A stretch of 64,000 nucleotides of DNA from Acetobacter orleanensis (GTDB lineage Bacteria; Pseudomonadota; Alphaproteobacteria; Acetobacterales; Acetobacteraceae): NCBI RefSeq assembly GCF_001581005.1, contig NZ_LHZV01000062.1, positions 1 through 64,000 on the forward strand, in the 5' to 3' direction. The notes beneath the pieces are model-generated. The model was not told where the DNA came from and searched no databases. It saw only the letters and a list, made by a program, of their open reading frames with translations. Made by a program: the position numbers and the translations under genes. Shown one piece after another: positions 21,948-32,206 of the stretch. Within the stretch, counting starts at the first letter, position 1. The number at the start of each line of letters is the position of its first letter.

Positions 21948-24179
21948 ATGAGGCGTGCAGCGCTTTCCGCTGGCCAGTTCTGGCTCGCACTTGCGCAGAG
22001 TGCGCGCCAGACTCTGCTTGGGTCCGGGCCACCGCGTAAGCTTGACCATTTGCGCTGGCTGTATGCGCCAGACCTTCTATCATTCGGATACGCGCTGCGG
22101 ACCACTATTTCCGCACTGATTGCCCTTGGTATTGCCCTGTGGTGGGAACTCGGCAGCCCGCAATGGGCCGCGCTGACAGTCTGGATGGTAGCGCAGGGCA
22201 CGCGCGGCAAGTCCATTGCCAAGGCGCGCTGGCATATGTTTGGCATGGTGGTAGGGACCATCTGCGCCATTGTGCTGGTGGCCTGTATGCCACAGGCACC
22301 GCTGCTCTATCTCTTTTCTCTGGCAGGCGGCATCGGGGTGTTCTGCTTTATCGGCACTCTGCTGCCCGGCCCTGCCGCCATGACCAATTACCGTATTCAC
22401 GGGATGCGCGCCTCTGGCTTTACCTACGCCATTATTGCGCTGGATGGGGTTTTAGCGCCCGACCATATTTTTGAAATTGCCATGGCGCGCGCCACCTACA
22501 TCACGCTTGGCATTGTGGTGGAAACCACCATTTCTTCCCTGTTCCAGTATCAGCTTGAAAACCGCGCCAAAAACCGGCTTGCGAGCAATTTTGTGCAGGC
22601 GCTCAATGGGGTGACGCGCGTTTTAAGCCGCCTTGTGCAGGGAGACCGAGGGTCCGTCACCAACTCGCCCGAAGTCTTTTCCACGATTCTGACTCTGAGT
22701 GATCAGGTGGAGTTTGCCGAGATTGAAATGGGCAAGCACCAGCACGAAGGAGACCATGCACGCGCGGCCCTTGCGGCCATGACGGTGCTGATGTCTCGCG
22801 GGCTGGATCTCGCAGCGCTGTTGCAGGTGCCGGATAGTGAGGGCGGCCATTATCAGCAGACAGCCGCCGATGTCGCGCATTTTTTGCAAACTCTCCCGCC
22901 GCGTCTTGACCAAGGGCAGCCCATTGAACCCGTTATGCGGGATCTGGACGAGCTCTGTGCCGTCTGCCGCCAGCTTGCGGCCTCCTGTCTGGATGAAGAA
23001 ATGGTTGCGGCCCTGCATGCGCCTGTTGACCGGGATCAGGAGCGTGTCATCTCCCGGCAGGGCCAGCTTCTGCACAAGATGGGAGAAATGATGGATGAAC
23101 TGCGGCTGGCGCTTGAACAGTTTGAAATGAGCCGCAACCCGCAGCCGCATGACCGTTTCCGCTATGCCATGCGGACGTATCGAGACTGGCGGATGGCGTT
23201 TACCAACAGTCTGCGGGCGTCCGTCACCATTTTCTGCTCCGGGCTGGTCTGGGTTGCCACCGCATGGCCTGATGGCCTTACCTTTATGATGTTCGTCTCC
23301 ATTGTCTGCGCTCTGTTCTCCACTCTGGAGCAGCCCGCCATGGCGACAAAGGCGTTTCTGCACGGTACCATCTGTGTCATTGGCATGTGCGGCCTGCTGG
23401 ATCTGTGGGTGCTGGCGCAGCCCACCACCTATGAGATGCTGGCCATGTGTCTGGCCGTGCCCATGCTGGTAGGCGGGCTGGCCTTTGCCTATCTGCCGAT
23501 CATTCTCGCGGCGGTGGCGTATAATCTATTTCTGCCTATTCTGGTGGGGCCGCTTAATCAGGGCAGGATGGACGAACTTTTGTATTTCAACACCGCTCTG
23601 CCGCTCCTGCTGGCTATGGTGTTTGCCATGTGGATGTACCGGGTGTTTCTGCCGTTTGACCCGGCAGGTCTGCGCTGGGACATACGGCTGACCATTCTGC
23701 GCTCCTTACGGCGGCTGGCCACCCAACGCGAGATGGAACGGCCAGCGGAGGTTGTGGGCCGGAGTGTGGATGGCTTTGTGCGCCTGTCCAGCATGACACC
23801 GGATAAAAACTCTTTTGTGCTGAACCGGTATTTGAGCGGCGTGCTCTCCGGCATGACCATTGGGCTGAACGTGTTGCGCCTGCGGGCCATTCTGGCGCAG
23901 GGTGTGCTGCCACCGGGTGCTCAACGCGCCACGCAGGCCATGATGAATCGGATGCAGCGATTTACAGGCCGTTACGGCGGTCAGTATGGGCGTACGGCCC
24001 GCGCTACCCGTCTGGCCGTGGACTATCTTGTGCAGCGTGAGCAGGTGGAAACCAACCTTTCCGTGCGGGTTGAAATGCTGCGGGCGTTAGCCAGCCTGCG
24101 GGTGATTGAAACGGAGCTTGAGCAGAACCGGGATTTCTTTGATGCGTCCTCCCCTTATCTGGACAAGGCGTTTTCCTGA
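21948..24179 (+). CDS. FUSC-family aromatic acid exporter-like membrane protein (AaeB/YccS type)
   Basis: Large inner-membrane protein, about 743 aa, built as two hydrophobic bundles (about residues 40-190 and 415-560) each followed by a cytoplasmic helical region. WWELGSPQWAALTVWMVAQGTRGKS matches the fusaric acid resistance (FUSC) family signature, and AMRTYRDWRMAFTNSLRASV starts the second half. E. coli AaeB exports p-hydroxybenzoate with a periplasmic adaptor; no adaptor gene is adjacent here. Start uncertain: ATG at 21948 or GTG at 21939, neither with a clear ribosome site. Confidence 0.85.
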   Translation: MRRAALSAGQFWLALAQSARQTLLGSGPPRKLDHLRWLYAPDLLSFGYALRTTISALIALGIALWWELGSPQWAALTVWMVAQGTRGKSIAKARWHMFGMVVGTICAIVLVACMPQAPLLYLFSLAGGIGVFCFIGTLLPGPAAMTNYRIHGMRASGFTYAIIALDGVLAPDHIFEIAMARATYITLGIVVETTISSLFQYQLENRAKNRLASNFVQALNGVTRVLSRLVQGDRGSVTNSPEVFSTILTLSDQVEFAEIEMGKHQHEGDHARAALAAMTVLMSRGLDLAALLQVPDSEGGHYQQTAADVAHFLQTLPPRLDQGQPIEPVMRDLDELCAVCRQLAASCLDEEMVAALHAPVDRDQERVISRQGQLLHKMGEMMDELRLALEQFEMSRNPQPHDRFRYAMRTYRDWRMAFTNSLRASVTIFCSGLVWVATAWPDGLTFMMFVSIVCALFSTLEQPAMATKAFLHGTICVIGMCGLLDLWVLAQPTTYEMLAMCLAVPMLVGGLAFAYLPIILAAVAYNLFLPILVGPLNQGRMDELLYFNTALPLLLAMVFAMWMYRVFLPFDPAGLRWDIRLTILRSLRRLATQREMERPAEVVGRSVDGFVRLSSMTPDKNSFVLNRYLSGVLSGMTIGLNVLRLRAILAQGVLPPGAQRATQAMMNRMQRFTGRYGGQYGRTARATRLAVDYLVQREQVETNLSVRVEMLRALASLRVIETELEQNRDFFDASSPYLDKAFS

Positions 24180-24296
24180 CCGTGTTTTGACTCACCCTGC
24201 CTCGGCTGGCATGGAAAATTTCTCCCGCACGTCTTTGGTGCGTCCCGGTAAAGAGATACTGTGCTCTCTTTCTGTTTTTAAGACGGATACTGCAAA

Positions 24297-25289
24297 ATGA
24301 CCGCCTCCCTTCAGATGTCATTCTGGCAAGAGCAGGCAGACAGCCTATACCCACGGGTCAGCCACGTTATTCCAGCCATGGAGTGGCCCGCGTTTTCTGA
24401 AGATATCGCAGCCATTCTGGCGCTCAAAGAAAAGCATAACGCGGTTATTCTGGCGCATAATTATCAGACACCGGAAATCTTCCACTGTGTAGCGGACGTA
24501 AAGGGAGATTCCCTCGCTCTGGCGCGTAAGGCGCAGGAGGTGGAGGCCGATGTGATTGTGATGGCAGGCGTGGCCTTCATGGCGGAAACCGCAAAGCTGC
24601 TGAACCCGTCCAAAAAAGTGCTGCTGCCTTCTGTTGAGGCCGGATGCTCTCTGGCGGATTCCATCACAGCGGCGGATGTCCGTCTGCTGCGGGCCCGCTA
24701 CCCCGGTATTCCTGTGGTGACTTATGTGAACACCTCGGCGGATGTGAAAGCGGAAAGCGATATCTGCTGCACTTCCGGCAATGCGCGCAAGGTGATTGAA
24801 AGCCTTGGCGTGGAGGAAGTCATTATGATCCCCGATGAGTTTCTGGCGCAGAATGTCGCTCGGGAAACTGGCGTGAAAATCATCACATGGAAAGGCCATT
24901 GTGAGGTGCATGAACGCTTCACGCCGGAAGAAATCCGCCAGTGGCGGGCTGCGTGGCCGGGTTTGGTGGTGCTGGCGCATCCGGAATGTCCGCCCGAGGT
25001 CGTGGCGGAAGCGGATTACTCTGGTTCGACGGCCGGAATGTCGGATTTTGTAGCCTCTGGTAAAGCCGGGCGCGTGCTGCTGGTAACGGAATGCTCCATG
25101 AGCGACAATCTGGCTGTGGAGCACCCGGAGGTCGAGTTTGTCCGCCCCTGTAATCTCTGCCCGCATATGAAGCACATTACGCTTTCCGCCATCCGCAAGG
25201 CGCTGGAGCGGATGGAGGTTGAGGTGACGGTGGATGCCAGCGTGGCAGACCGCGCCCGCCTGTCTATTGAGCGGATGCTGGCTGTTTAA
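24297..25289 (+). CDS. nadA: quinolinate synthase A
   Basis: [4Fe-4S] enzyme of NAD synthesis that condenses iminoaspartate with dihydroxyacetone phosphate to quinolinate; 330 aa. The three cluster cysteines are visible in [20 protein letters not shown] and [22 protein letters not shown] and the GSTAGM segment complete the three-domain family pattern. nadC follows after 56 nt. nadB (L-aspartate oxidase) is not between them or elsewhere in the window. Confidence 0.97.
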   Translation: MTASLQMSFWQEQADSLYPRVSHVIPAMEWPAFSEDIAAILALKEKHNAVILAHNYQTPEIFHCVADVKGDSLALARKAQEVEADVIVMAGVAFMAETAKLLNPSKKVLLPSVEAGCSLADSITAADVRLLRARYPGIPVVTYVNTSADVKAESDICCTSGNARKVIESLGVEEVIMIPDEFLAQNVARETGVKIITWKGHCEVHERFTPEEIRQWRAAWPGLVVLAHPECPPEVVAEADYSGSTAGMSDFVASGKAGRVLLVTECSMSDNLAVEHPEVEFVRPCNLCPHMKHITLSAIRKALERMEVEVTVDASVADRARLSIERMLAV

Positions 25290-25345
25290 AGCTCTGCTCC
25301 CCTTATCTGGAAGAGCCCCTTATCTGAAAGAGAATGAGAGTGTCT

Positions 25346-26203
25346 ATGCTGCCTCCCCTGCCTGATATCATGCTGGAACCGCTTGTGCGGGCCGGATTGC
25401 TGGAAGACCTCGGGCGCGGGGGGGATCTGACAACCAACGCCGTACTAAAAGGCTCGGAGCGTATCCGGGTTTCTCTGCGCTGCCGGGAAAAAGGCGTTCT
25501 GGCCGGGCTGGATCTTGCCAGACTGTCCTTTCATCTCATGGACCCTTCGCTGCTTTTCGAGCGGCTGAAAGTGGAAGGTGCTCATCTGGAGCCGGGGGAT
25601 GTCGTGGCTGTGGTGGAAGGTTCTGCCCGGTCCATTCTGACAGGTGAGCGGGTGGGGCTGAATTTTCTCTCGCATCTGAGCGGAATTGCGACAGCTACGG
25701 CGGATATTGTCGCCAGTATGGCGGGCACAAAAGCACGTCTGTGCTGCACCCGCAAAACACTGCCCGGCCTGCGGGCAGTGCAGAAATATGCTGTGCGGGC
25801 GGGGGGCGGTATCAGCCACCGTATGGGGCTGGATGACGCCATTCTGATCAAGGACAACCATATCGCACTGGTGGGCAGCGTGCAGGAAGCCGTGGCGCGG
25901 GCCCGTAAGGCCGCCGGACATATGGTGAAAATTGAGGTTGAAGTGGATACACCAGACCAGTTGCAGGAGGTTCTGGCGGGGGAGGCGGTGGATGCCGTGT
26001 TGCTGGACAACATGCCGGTGCCTGTACTGCGCACGTGCGTGGAGATGATCAATGGCCGCCTGCTGATGGAAGCCTCTGGTGGCATTACCCCGCAAACGGC
26101 AGCGGCCATTGCGCAAACGGGGGTGGATCTGCTGTCCGTCGGCTGGCTGACGCATTCCGTCAGATCGCTTGATTTTGGCCTCGATTTTGAAAAGACGCTT
26201 TGA
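25346..26203 (+). CDS. nadC: nicotinate-nucleotide diphosphorylase (carboxylating)
   Basis: Quinolinate phosphoribosyltransferase: quinolinate plus PRPP gives nicotinate mononucleotide and CO2; 285 aa from ATG 25346 (an ATG at 25334 is also in frame). Signatures: EDLGRGGDLTT, TRKTLPGLRAVQKYAVRAGG, HRMGLDDAILIKDNH and EVEVDTPDQ. Forms a short NAD-synthesis operon with nadA. Confidence 0.97.
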   Translation: MLPPLPDIMLEPLVRAGLLEDLGRGGDLTTNAVLKGSERIRVSLRCREKGVLAGLDLARLSFHLMDPSLLFERLKVEGAHLEPGDVVAVVEGSARSILTGERVGLNFLSHLSGIATATADIVASMAGTKARLCCTRKTLPGLRAVQKYAVRAGGGISHRMGLDDAILIKDNHIALVGSVQEAVARARKAAGHMVKIEVEVDTPDQLQEVLAGEAVDAVLLDNMPVPVLRTCVEMINGRLLMEASGGITPQTAAAIAQTGVDLLSVGWLTHSVRSLDFGLDFEKTL

Positions 26204-26383
26204 GCATCCTGTCTCTCACAGGAAAATGACTATCGGCAGAGGGTTCAGTTTTCTGAGTATGCCACCCTCGGAGCAGGTTGCGTGTTAAGTTATAACGCGT
26301 AATCCTGATCCCCTGAGTTCATCGCCAGAACGTCATGGCCAGAACGGCGTGGGATGATGCTCAAGAAAAGAGGGGCAGCCTTT

Positions 26384-27706
26384 ATGTCAGAATCGTTTAA
26401 CCCTGCATCGTCCCGCCCGGCGGAAGACTGGTCGGAAACACGCGTGCGGGTTTTCCTGCGTGAAATGTTTGATGCCGCCGTGGCCAGCGCCAGCCCGTTC
26501 CATGTACTGGCGCGTTTCCTGCCGGAAAAGCCTAAAGGCCGTTGTGTGGTGGTCGGCGCAGGGAAGGCGGCAGCCTCCATGGCGGCGGCGCTGGAAGCCG
26601 CATGGCCCGATGTGCCGCTGGAAGGCGTCGTGGTCACGCGGGATGGGCATGCCATGCCCACACACTCCATCCGCGTGCTGGAAGCCTCTCACCCCGTGCC
26701 GGATGAACGCAGCGAACAGGCCGCGCGGGACATTCTCAAAACAGTCAAAGGCCTTCGGGCCGATGATCTGGTCATTGCTCTGATTTCCGGCGGTGGCTCG
26801 GCGCTTCTGGCATTGCCTGCGGAGGGCATTACGCTGGATGAAAAAAAGCAGATCGCCCGCAAGCTTCTGCATTCCGGCGCGACTATTACCGAAATGAATA
26901 CGGTGCGTCGCCATCTGTCCGCTATCAAAGGGGGCAGGCTGGCACAGGCGGCCTATCCCGCACGGGTGGTGACGCTCGTTATCAGCGATGTGCCGGGGGA
27001 TGACCCCGCCGTTATTGCCAGTGGCCCGACCGTGCAGGATGAGACCACGGCGCAGGATGCGCTGCGTATCGTCCAGAAATATGATCTGACTTTACCCCCC
27101 GCAGCGCTGGCCCTGCTGCAACGGGAAGCCGATGCCACCCGTCAGGCCCGTCCCCCTGTGGCGGAGGGTTCGAGCCTGACGCTGATTGCAACGCCCTTTT
27201 CCGCGCTTGAAGCCGCAGCGGAGGTTGCGCGGCGCGCTGGTATAACACCCGTTATTCTGGGGGATGCGCTGGAAGGCGAAAGCAGTTCAGCCGGGGTTGT
27301 GTTCTCGGGCATTGCTCGGTCTGTCAAACAGCACGCCCAGCCTGTGGCGGCTCCGGCTGTTTTGCTGAGTGGCGGAGAAACTACCGTGACCATCAGGCCG
27401 GGCGAAAAGCCGGGCCGAGGCGGCCGTAATACGGAATTTTTGCTAGCCTGTGCGCAAAGTCTGGCAGGTGAGCCCGGAATATGGGCGATGGCCGGGGATA
27501 GTGACGGGATTGATGGCACGGAAGACGCCGCCGGAGCCTTGATCGGCCCGCAGACATTGGCGCGCGGAGCCGAACAGGGGTTAAGTGCAGAAGATTTCCT
27601 GAAACGGCACGATAGCTACAGCTATTTTAAAAAGCTGGATGATCTGGTGATAACCGGGCCAACTCTGACAAACGTGAACGATATCCGTCTGATACTGGTT
27701 TTGTAA
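26384..27706 (+). CDS. glycerate 2-kinase (MOFRL family)
   Basis: Phosphorylates D-glycerate to 2-phosphoglycerate (TtuD/GckA type), 440 aa. The N-terminal glycerate kinase domain shows CVVVGAGKAAASMAAALE, HPVPDERS and ISGGGSALLALP; the C-terminal MOFRL domain shows LLSGGETTVTI, GRGGRNTEFLLA and AGDSDGIDGTEDAAGA. AGAGGGG about 8 nt upstream supports the ATG at 26384; an ATG at 26354 would add ten residues. Single gene; the 180-base gap before it carries no obvious structure. Confidence 0.93.
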   Translation: MSESFNPASSRPAEDWSETRVRVFLREMFDAAVASASPFHVLARFLPEKPKGRCVVVGAGKAAASMAAALEAAWPDVPLEGVVVTRDGHAMPTHSIRVLEASHPVPDERSEQAARDILKTVKGLRADDLVIALISGGGSALLALPAEGITLDEKKQIARKLLHSGATITEMNTVRRHLSAIKGGRLAQAAYPARVVTLVISDVPGDDPAVIASGPTVQDETTAQDALRIVQKYDLTLPPAALALLQREADATRQARPPVAEGSSLTLIATPFSALEAAAEVARRAGITPVILGDALEGESSSAGVVFSGIARSVKQHAQPVAAPAVLLSGGETTVTIRPGEKPGRGGRNTEFLLACAQSLAGEPGIWAMAGDSDGIDGTEDAAGALIGPQTLARGAEQGLSAEDFLKRHDSYSYFKKLDDLVITGPTLTNVNDIRLILVL

Positions 27707-27713
27707 AAACCCC

Positions 27714-28355
27714 TTAGTCTTCCAAAGCGTGTCTGACAGCATCACGCAATGCGGGAATGATGACGTTCTGAAACTCTGGTGTTTTCTGCTCCCATGCGCC
27801 GGTGCGCCATGAGGGGTGTGGGAGCGGAAAATACTGGGGAAGGTACGAGCGGAAACCCAGAACGCGCTCAAAAACCTTTCCTTTTCCCAAAGTATAATTC
27901 TGCGCGTAAGAGCCCACCAGCAGCGTCAGCCGCAGGTTGGGCAGGAAAGACAGGATGCGTTGCCGCCAGAGGGACGCACATTCGGGCGGTGGTGGCCGAT
28001 CTCCGCCTTTTGGCAAAACACCCGGGTAGCAAAAACCCATGGGAATAATGGCAATTTTCTCTGTGTCATAAAAAACATCCGGGCTCATATCCAGCCATGA
28101 ACGCAGGCGTTCGCCTGAAGCATCGTTAAACGGAATCCCGGTGTTATGAACATGCGTGCCCGGTGCCTGCCCCGCGATAAGGAGCCGCGCGCGTGGGGAG
28201 AGCCTTACAACGGGCCGTGGCCCCAGCGGGAGTTTATGTGCGCAGGCTGTGCAGCCGCGCAACTCTTTCAAAAAACAGCCAAGAATTTCGTCCTGCTGTT
28301 CTGAAGTGCTGCCTGCGGGAAAGCCGGAAGTCTGTGTGGAAAAGAGAGACGCCAT
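27714..28355 (-). CDS. uracil-DNA glycosylase family protein
   Basis: 213 aa protein with the uracil-DNA glycosylase fold. Motif A-like GQAPGTHVHNTGIPFNDASG and the late motif HPSWR in place of the classical HPSPLS or HPSxRN are visible, with four Cys in the first third (GCFLKELRGCTACAH and CYPG) which could include cluster or metal ligands, though the usual four-Cys pattern of family 4 UDGs is incomplete. It is convergent with the glycerate kinase, ending 7 nt from it. Family assignment is good; substrate and activity are uncertain. Confidence 0.8.
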   Translation of the reverse strand: MASLFSTQTSGFPAGSTSEQQDEILGCFLKELRGCTACAHKLPLGPRPVVRLSPRARLLIAGQAPGTHVHNTGIPFNDASGERLRSWLDMSPDVFYDTEKIAIIPMGFCYPGVLPKGGDRPPPPECASLWRQRILSFLPNLRLTLLVGSYAQNYTLGKGKVFERVLGFRSYLPQYFPLPHPSWRTGAWEQKTPEFQNVIIPALRDAVRHALED

Positions 28356-28415
28356 GCCATGGATATGTGGTGGCGGCGTTCATTTCACAACGGGCATTTT
28401 TTCAAGAATGTCGTA

Positions 28416-28456
28416 CATAAAAAAACACCGCGCGGGTAAGACCTGCGCGGTGTTTT
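28416..28456 (-). terminator. rho-independent terminator of adhAB
   Basis: A 12-bp perfect stem, AAAACACCGCGC (28422-28433) with GCGCGGTGTTTT (28445-28456), followed on the minus strand by a run of seven T. It lies 43 bases past the adhB stop. Confidence 0.9.
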
Positions 28457-28499
28457 ATGCTCTGCCCCAATTAAGGGGCAAAGTGAGAATAGAGGCGGC

Positions 28500-29915
28500 T
28501 TATTGAGCTGCGTCTACACCCGTGTGGGTCTGCGGAGAGAATGTCCAGCCAGCACCGTAAGGCTGCGGATGCATGACACCCCATGTCGCTGCGCCATCAC
28601 CACCAGAGCCCCATGCGGACGTGGAGATCGGAGTATGATCGACACGCAGCTTCTGGATGTCGGCAGCCGTGACGTTTGCCGGAGCCTTGTTGCCCCAAGA
28701 CGTGCGGATGAAGTTCACGACATCAGCCATCTGCTGGTCGGACAGAACGCTCTTGTAGCCGGGCATGGCCACAGAAGACGGAGCCCAGTTGGTCGGCGGC
28801 AGAACCGCACCGTCCACCACAATGTGAGCAACGGATGTCGGGTTTTCAGACACGACAATCGGGTTGCCTGCCAGAGGCGGGAACATACGGGCAACACCAC
28901 CACCATCGTTACGGTGACAGATGGCGCACTGTTCAACATACACGCTGGCACCGGGGGTGCCGGACGTGTTGTTGGAGTCCAGAGCCTGTGCCGTGGAGGC
29001 ATCATACGTGTAGTCACCCCGTGCCGGCGGAACCGGAGGCAGGGACTTCAGGTATTTTGCCATGGCGTGCAGGTCAGAATCCGTGAAGTACTGGGTGCTC
29101 CAGCCCACCACGTCTGCCATGCCACCAAAGACGGCGGAATGGTCGATACGGCCAGATTTCAGGAACTGGTAGAGGTCTTCTTCAGACCAGCGACCAAGGC
29201 CCAGAACCGGATCGTTCCGCAGGCTGGGAGCAATCCAGTTATCAATCGGGGCACCACCACCCAGGAATTCAGGACCACCAGCGGCGTCCAGAGCTTTTTC
29301 CTGCATGCCAAAGCCGCGCGGCGTATGACAGGCTCCGCAATGGCCCGGACCCGTTACAAGATATTCACCGCGGGCAATATCAGCATCCGTGCCGGGAGCC
29401 GGGGTAAAGTCCTTGGGGGTCGGCGCAAACACGGACCGCCAGATGGACAGCGGCCAGCGCATGGACAGCGGCCATGAAATGCCGACAGGCTTGTTTGCCT
29501 GCGCAACCGGCTTCACGCCATGCATGAAGTAGGCATACAGTGCCTTCATGTCGTCCTGCGTCATCCGTGCAAAGGACGGATACGGCATGGCCGGATAAAG
29601 CGTGCTGCCATCCTTACGGATGCCATGGCGCACGGCCTCATCAAATTCCTTGAACGTATAGGTGCCGATCCCGTTGGTGGGGTCCGGCGTAATGTTCGTG
29701 GAATAGATGGTGCCAACGGGGGTCTTGATGGACAGACCCCCAGCATACATCTGGCCATGCAGCGCTGTATGACAGGCTACGCAGTCACCCAGACGGGCAA
29801 CATACTCACCTTTTTTTACCAGTTCATCATCAGTGCTCTGGGCATGGGCCAGAGAAGTTCCTGCCAGAAGCCCGACAGTGACCGCCCCTAGGGCGGCTTT
29901 CAGTCCTTTGATCAT
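28500..29915 (-). CDS. adhB: PQQ-dependent alcohol dehydrogenase, triheme cytochrome c subunit II
   Basis: Membrane-bound cytochrome c subunit that takes electrons from AdhA and reduces ubiquinone; 471 aa from the ATG at 29915 with a Sec signal peptide ending near SLAHAQ. Three CxxCH heme sites are present: GDCVACHTA, GHCGACHTPRG and EQCAICHRND. The late Met-containing segments (AVAMPGYK, ALYAYFMHG) are typical axial-ligand regions. Directly downstream of adhA with 56 nt between stop and start. Closely resembles Acetobacter and Gluconobacter AdhB from memory of that family. The third subunit (adhS) is not in the window. Confidence 0.95.
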   Translation of the reverse strand: MIKGLKAALGAVTVGLLAGTSLAHAQSTDDELVKKGEYVARLGDCVACHTALHGQMYAGGLSIKTPVGTIYSTNITPDPTNGIGTYTFKEFDEAVRHGIRKDGSTLYPAMPYPSFARMTQDDMKALYAYFMHGVKPVAQANKPVGISWPLSMRWPLSIWRSVFAPTPKDFTPAPGTDADIARGEYLVTGPGHCGACHTPRGFGMQEKALDAAGGPEFLGGGAPIDNWIAPSLRNDPVLGLGRWSEEDLYQFLKSGRIDHSAVFGGMADVVGWSTQYFTDSDLHAMAKYLKSLPPVPPARGDYTYDASTAQALDSNNTSGTPGASVYVEQCAICHRNDGGGVARMFPPLAGNPIVVSENPTSVAHIVVDGAVLPPTNWAPSSVAMPGYKSVLSDQQMADVVNFIRTSWGNKAPANVTAADIQKLRVDHTPISTSAWGSGGDGAATWGVMHPQPYGAGWTFSPQTHTGVDAAQ

Positions 29916-29971
29916 CGTTTTTACCACTGTATCGCTTGTGTACCGAATGACGTCATGACTCTGCCGGACCA

Positions 29972-32206
29972 TTACGGCGTAATGCCGAGGGTCGCGTTTT
30001 CAGGAATGCCCTTGTCATTCTTACGAGCATCCACTTCACGCTGGTAGGTTTCGTTCGCGCGTTTGATGATGAACTGGCGAATGCTTTCGATCTCATCAGG
30101 CTTAACGCTCGAGTCAAAACGGTCCATGCCGAAGGCGGTCAGAGCACCACGACCAACAACATTGTAGAACGCGTCCTGATGACGGATTGCACCAGACCAG
30201 CGCAGATCAGGCAGCACACCACCGCCTTCTGCGTTGTCGCCATGGCAGGCGGCGCAATAAGTCTGGAACAGGAAGTAGCCGTTGTCTGTCACCTTGGTGT
30301 CATACTGTGCCGGCGGCTTGACGGGCACGAAACCCTTGTCGTTCTGCGGCGGCAGAACAGCATTGCCATCTAGAGAGAAAGCGACAACGCGGGAGTGGTT
30401 GACTGTCCAGCCAGATGTACGGGCCAGACCACCAAGGAAGAACGGATAAATACCGCCCCAGCCCACTTCTACAGCCACAAACTGCTTACCGTTTGCCTTA
30501 TAGGTAATCGGCGGAGCAATAATGCCGCTCTGTGCGTCAAAGTGGAACAGGTCCGTGCCGTTTGTGGCGTCGTAGGCGTGGAATTCACCGTTTGCCAGAC
30601 CCTGGAACAGGAGGTCACCGCCCGTTGCCAGAATACCGCCGTTCCACGGACCTTTGTGGTCTACAACCCATGCAGCTTTCTGTGTCTTCGGATCCCAGGC
30701 AATAATCCAGCCCTTCAGATCTTTCATGAACGCCGTGCGGGCTTCCGGTGTATCCGGCAGACCAGCTTTGTTCATGTCCAGACCGAGGTTCCATGAATCC
30801 GGATGGGCTTTAAAGCCACCAACCTGACTTTTATACAGGAACGGAACCTGCTGGCCCGGAATGTAGACCAGACCCGTTTTGGGGCTGTAGGCCATGGCGG
30901 CAAAGTTATGCCCGCCCAGATCACCCGGAATGCCGTACCATTCCTTGCCGTTCAGGGTGTAGAGCGCATCAGGGTTATAGATCGGACGACCGGTTTTGGG
31001 GTCCAGACCCTGTGCCCAGTTCTCATACACATAGTTATTGCCGGACAGGAATTCACCCGTTTTGGCATCCAGAATGTAGAAGAAACCGTTTTTGGGCGCA
31101 TGCACAATCACATGGCGCTTTTCGCCATTAATCGGCAGGTCAAGCGTCATGATCTGCTGGACAGAGGTGTAATCCCACTGGTCCATCGGCGTTTCTTGGA
31201 AATGCCAGACATATTCGCCAGTTTCAGGCTTGACCGCGACGATGCTGCCTAGGAACAGGTTATCGCCAATCCCGTCGGAACGGTATTTGTAGTTCCATGG
31301 GGAGCCGTTCCCGACGCCCAGATAGACCAGATCAGCTTCCGGGTCATAAAGGATGGAGTCCCAGACCGTGCCGCCGCCGCCCTGCTTCGTCCAGGCGCCC
31401 GTGGGGCTCCATGTCTTGTAGGCTTTGCTCATCAGCGCAGAGTCAGACGCTGCGTGGTCAGGCTGATTCTTGTTGTTGGGAACCGTATAGAAGCGCCAGT
31501 CCAGCTTGCCGGTTTCCGCATCGTAAGCGGACACGAAGCCACGGGCACCAAATTCGGAACCACCGTTCCCGATCAGAACGCGTCCTTTTGCAATGCGGAC
31601 AGCGCCGTCAACCGTATAGGAACGCTGCTGGCCCAGAGAGGCGTCTTTGGGGATGGTGTTCACGCTCCACACCAGCTTGCCGGTTTTGGCATCCAGTGCG
31701 ATCAGGCGACCATCAAACGTCCCGAAATAGACCTTGCCGTTCCAGTATGCCGCACCGCGGTTTACTGTGTCACAGCAGCCCTTGTCGGCGATGTTGCCGG
31801 GGGTGCGCGGGTCATAGGCCCACAGCAGCTTACCGGTCGCGGCGTCCAGCGCCTTCATTTTGGACCAGTTGGTGGTGGCATACATCACGCCATCTACAAC
31901 CAGCGGCGTACCTTCCTGTCCACGGTTTGTGTCCAGATCGTAGTACCAGGCCAGCTTCAGGTTACCAACGTTGGACCGGTTGATATCCTCTAGCGGGCTG
32001 AAGCGCTGTTCCGTGTAGGTACGGCCATAGGAAAGCCAGTTTTCAGGGTGATCATCCGCATGGATAATTGCTTCCCCTGTGTTGCTGCTGCTTTGGTCGT
32101 CAGCGTAAGCAGGCACCGCCGCATACGGCAGTGATGCGGCGCAGATCGTTCCAGCCGCGAGAATTCCTAGCAGCGAACGTCTCTTGGCGGAGGCGGGGCG
32201 GGTCAT
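29972..32206 (-). CDS. adhA: PQQ-dependent alcohol dehydrogenase, quinohemoprotein subunit I
   Basis: Periplasmic quinohemoprotein that oxidises ethanol to acetaldehyde, the first step of vinegar production. 744 aa. Signal peptide ends near PAYADD (Tat/Sec-like with RRSL). The eight-bladed PQQ propeller has the vicinal disulfide in GCCDTVNRGAAYW, WDYTSVQ (active-site Asp region) and several tryptophan-docking repeats. The C-terminal cytochrome c domain carries CAACHGDN. GAGGA 9 nt upstream supports the ATG. Forms an operon with adhB ending in a strong terminator. Confidence 0.97.
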   Translation of the reverse strand: MTRPASAKRRSLLGILAAGTICAASLPYAAVPAYADDQSSSNTGEAIIHADDHPENWLSYGRTYTEQRFSPLEDINRSNVGNLKLAWYYDLDTNRGQEGTPLVVDGVMYATTNWSKMKALDAATGKLLWAYDPRTPGNIADKGCCDTVNRGAAYWNGKVYFGTFDGRLIALDAKTGKLVWSVNTIPKDASLGQQRSYTVDGAVRIAKGRVLIGNGGSEFGARGFVSAYDAETGKLDWRFYTVPNNKNQPDHAASDSALMSKAYKTWSPTGAWTKQGGGGTVWDSILYDPEADLVYLGVGNGSPWNYKYRSDGIGDNLFLGSIVAVKPETGEYVWHFQETPMDQWDYTSVQQIMTLDLPINGEKRHVIVHAPKNGFFYILDAKTGEFLSGNNYVYENWAQGLDPKTGRPIYNPDALYTLNGKEWYGIPGDLGGHNFAAMAYSPKTGLVYIPGQQVPFLYKSQVGGFKAHPDSWNLGLDMNKAGLPDTPEARTAFMKDLKGWIIAWDPKTQKAAWVVDHKGPWNGGILATGGDLLFQGLANGEFHAYDATNGTDLFHFDAQSGIIAPPITYKANGKQFVAVEVGWGGIYPFFLGGLARTSGWTVNHSRVVAFSLDGNAVLPPQNDKGFVPVKPPAQYDTKVTDNGYFLFQTYCAACHGDNAEGGGVLPDLRWSGAIRHQDAFYNVVGRGALTAFGMDRFDSSVKPDEIESIRQFIIKRANETYQREVDARKNDKGIPENATLGITP

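Noticed and set aside
27160-27175. GGTTCGAG-type T-loop-like sequence
   Set aside because: Inside the glycerate kinase coding frame with no cloverleaf around it; no tRNA found in the window.
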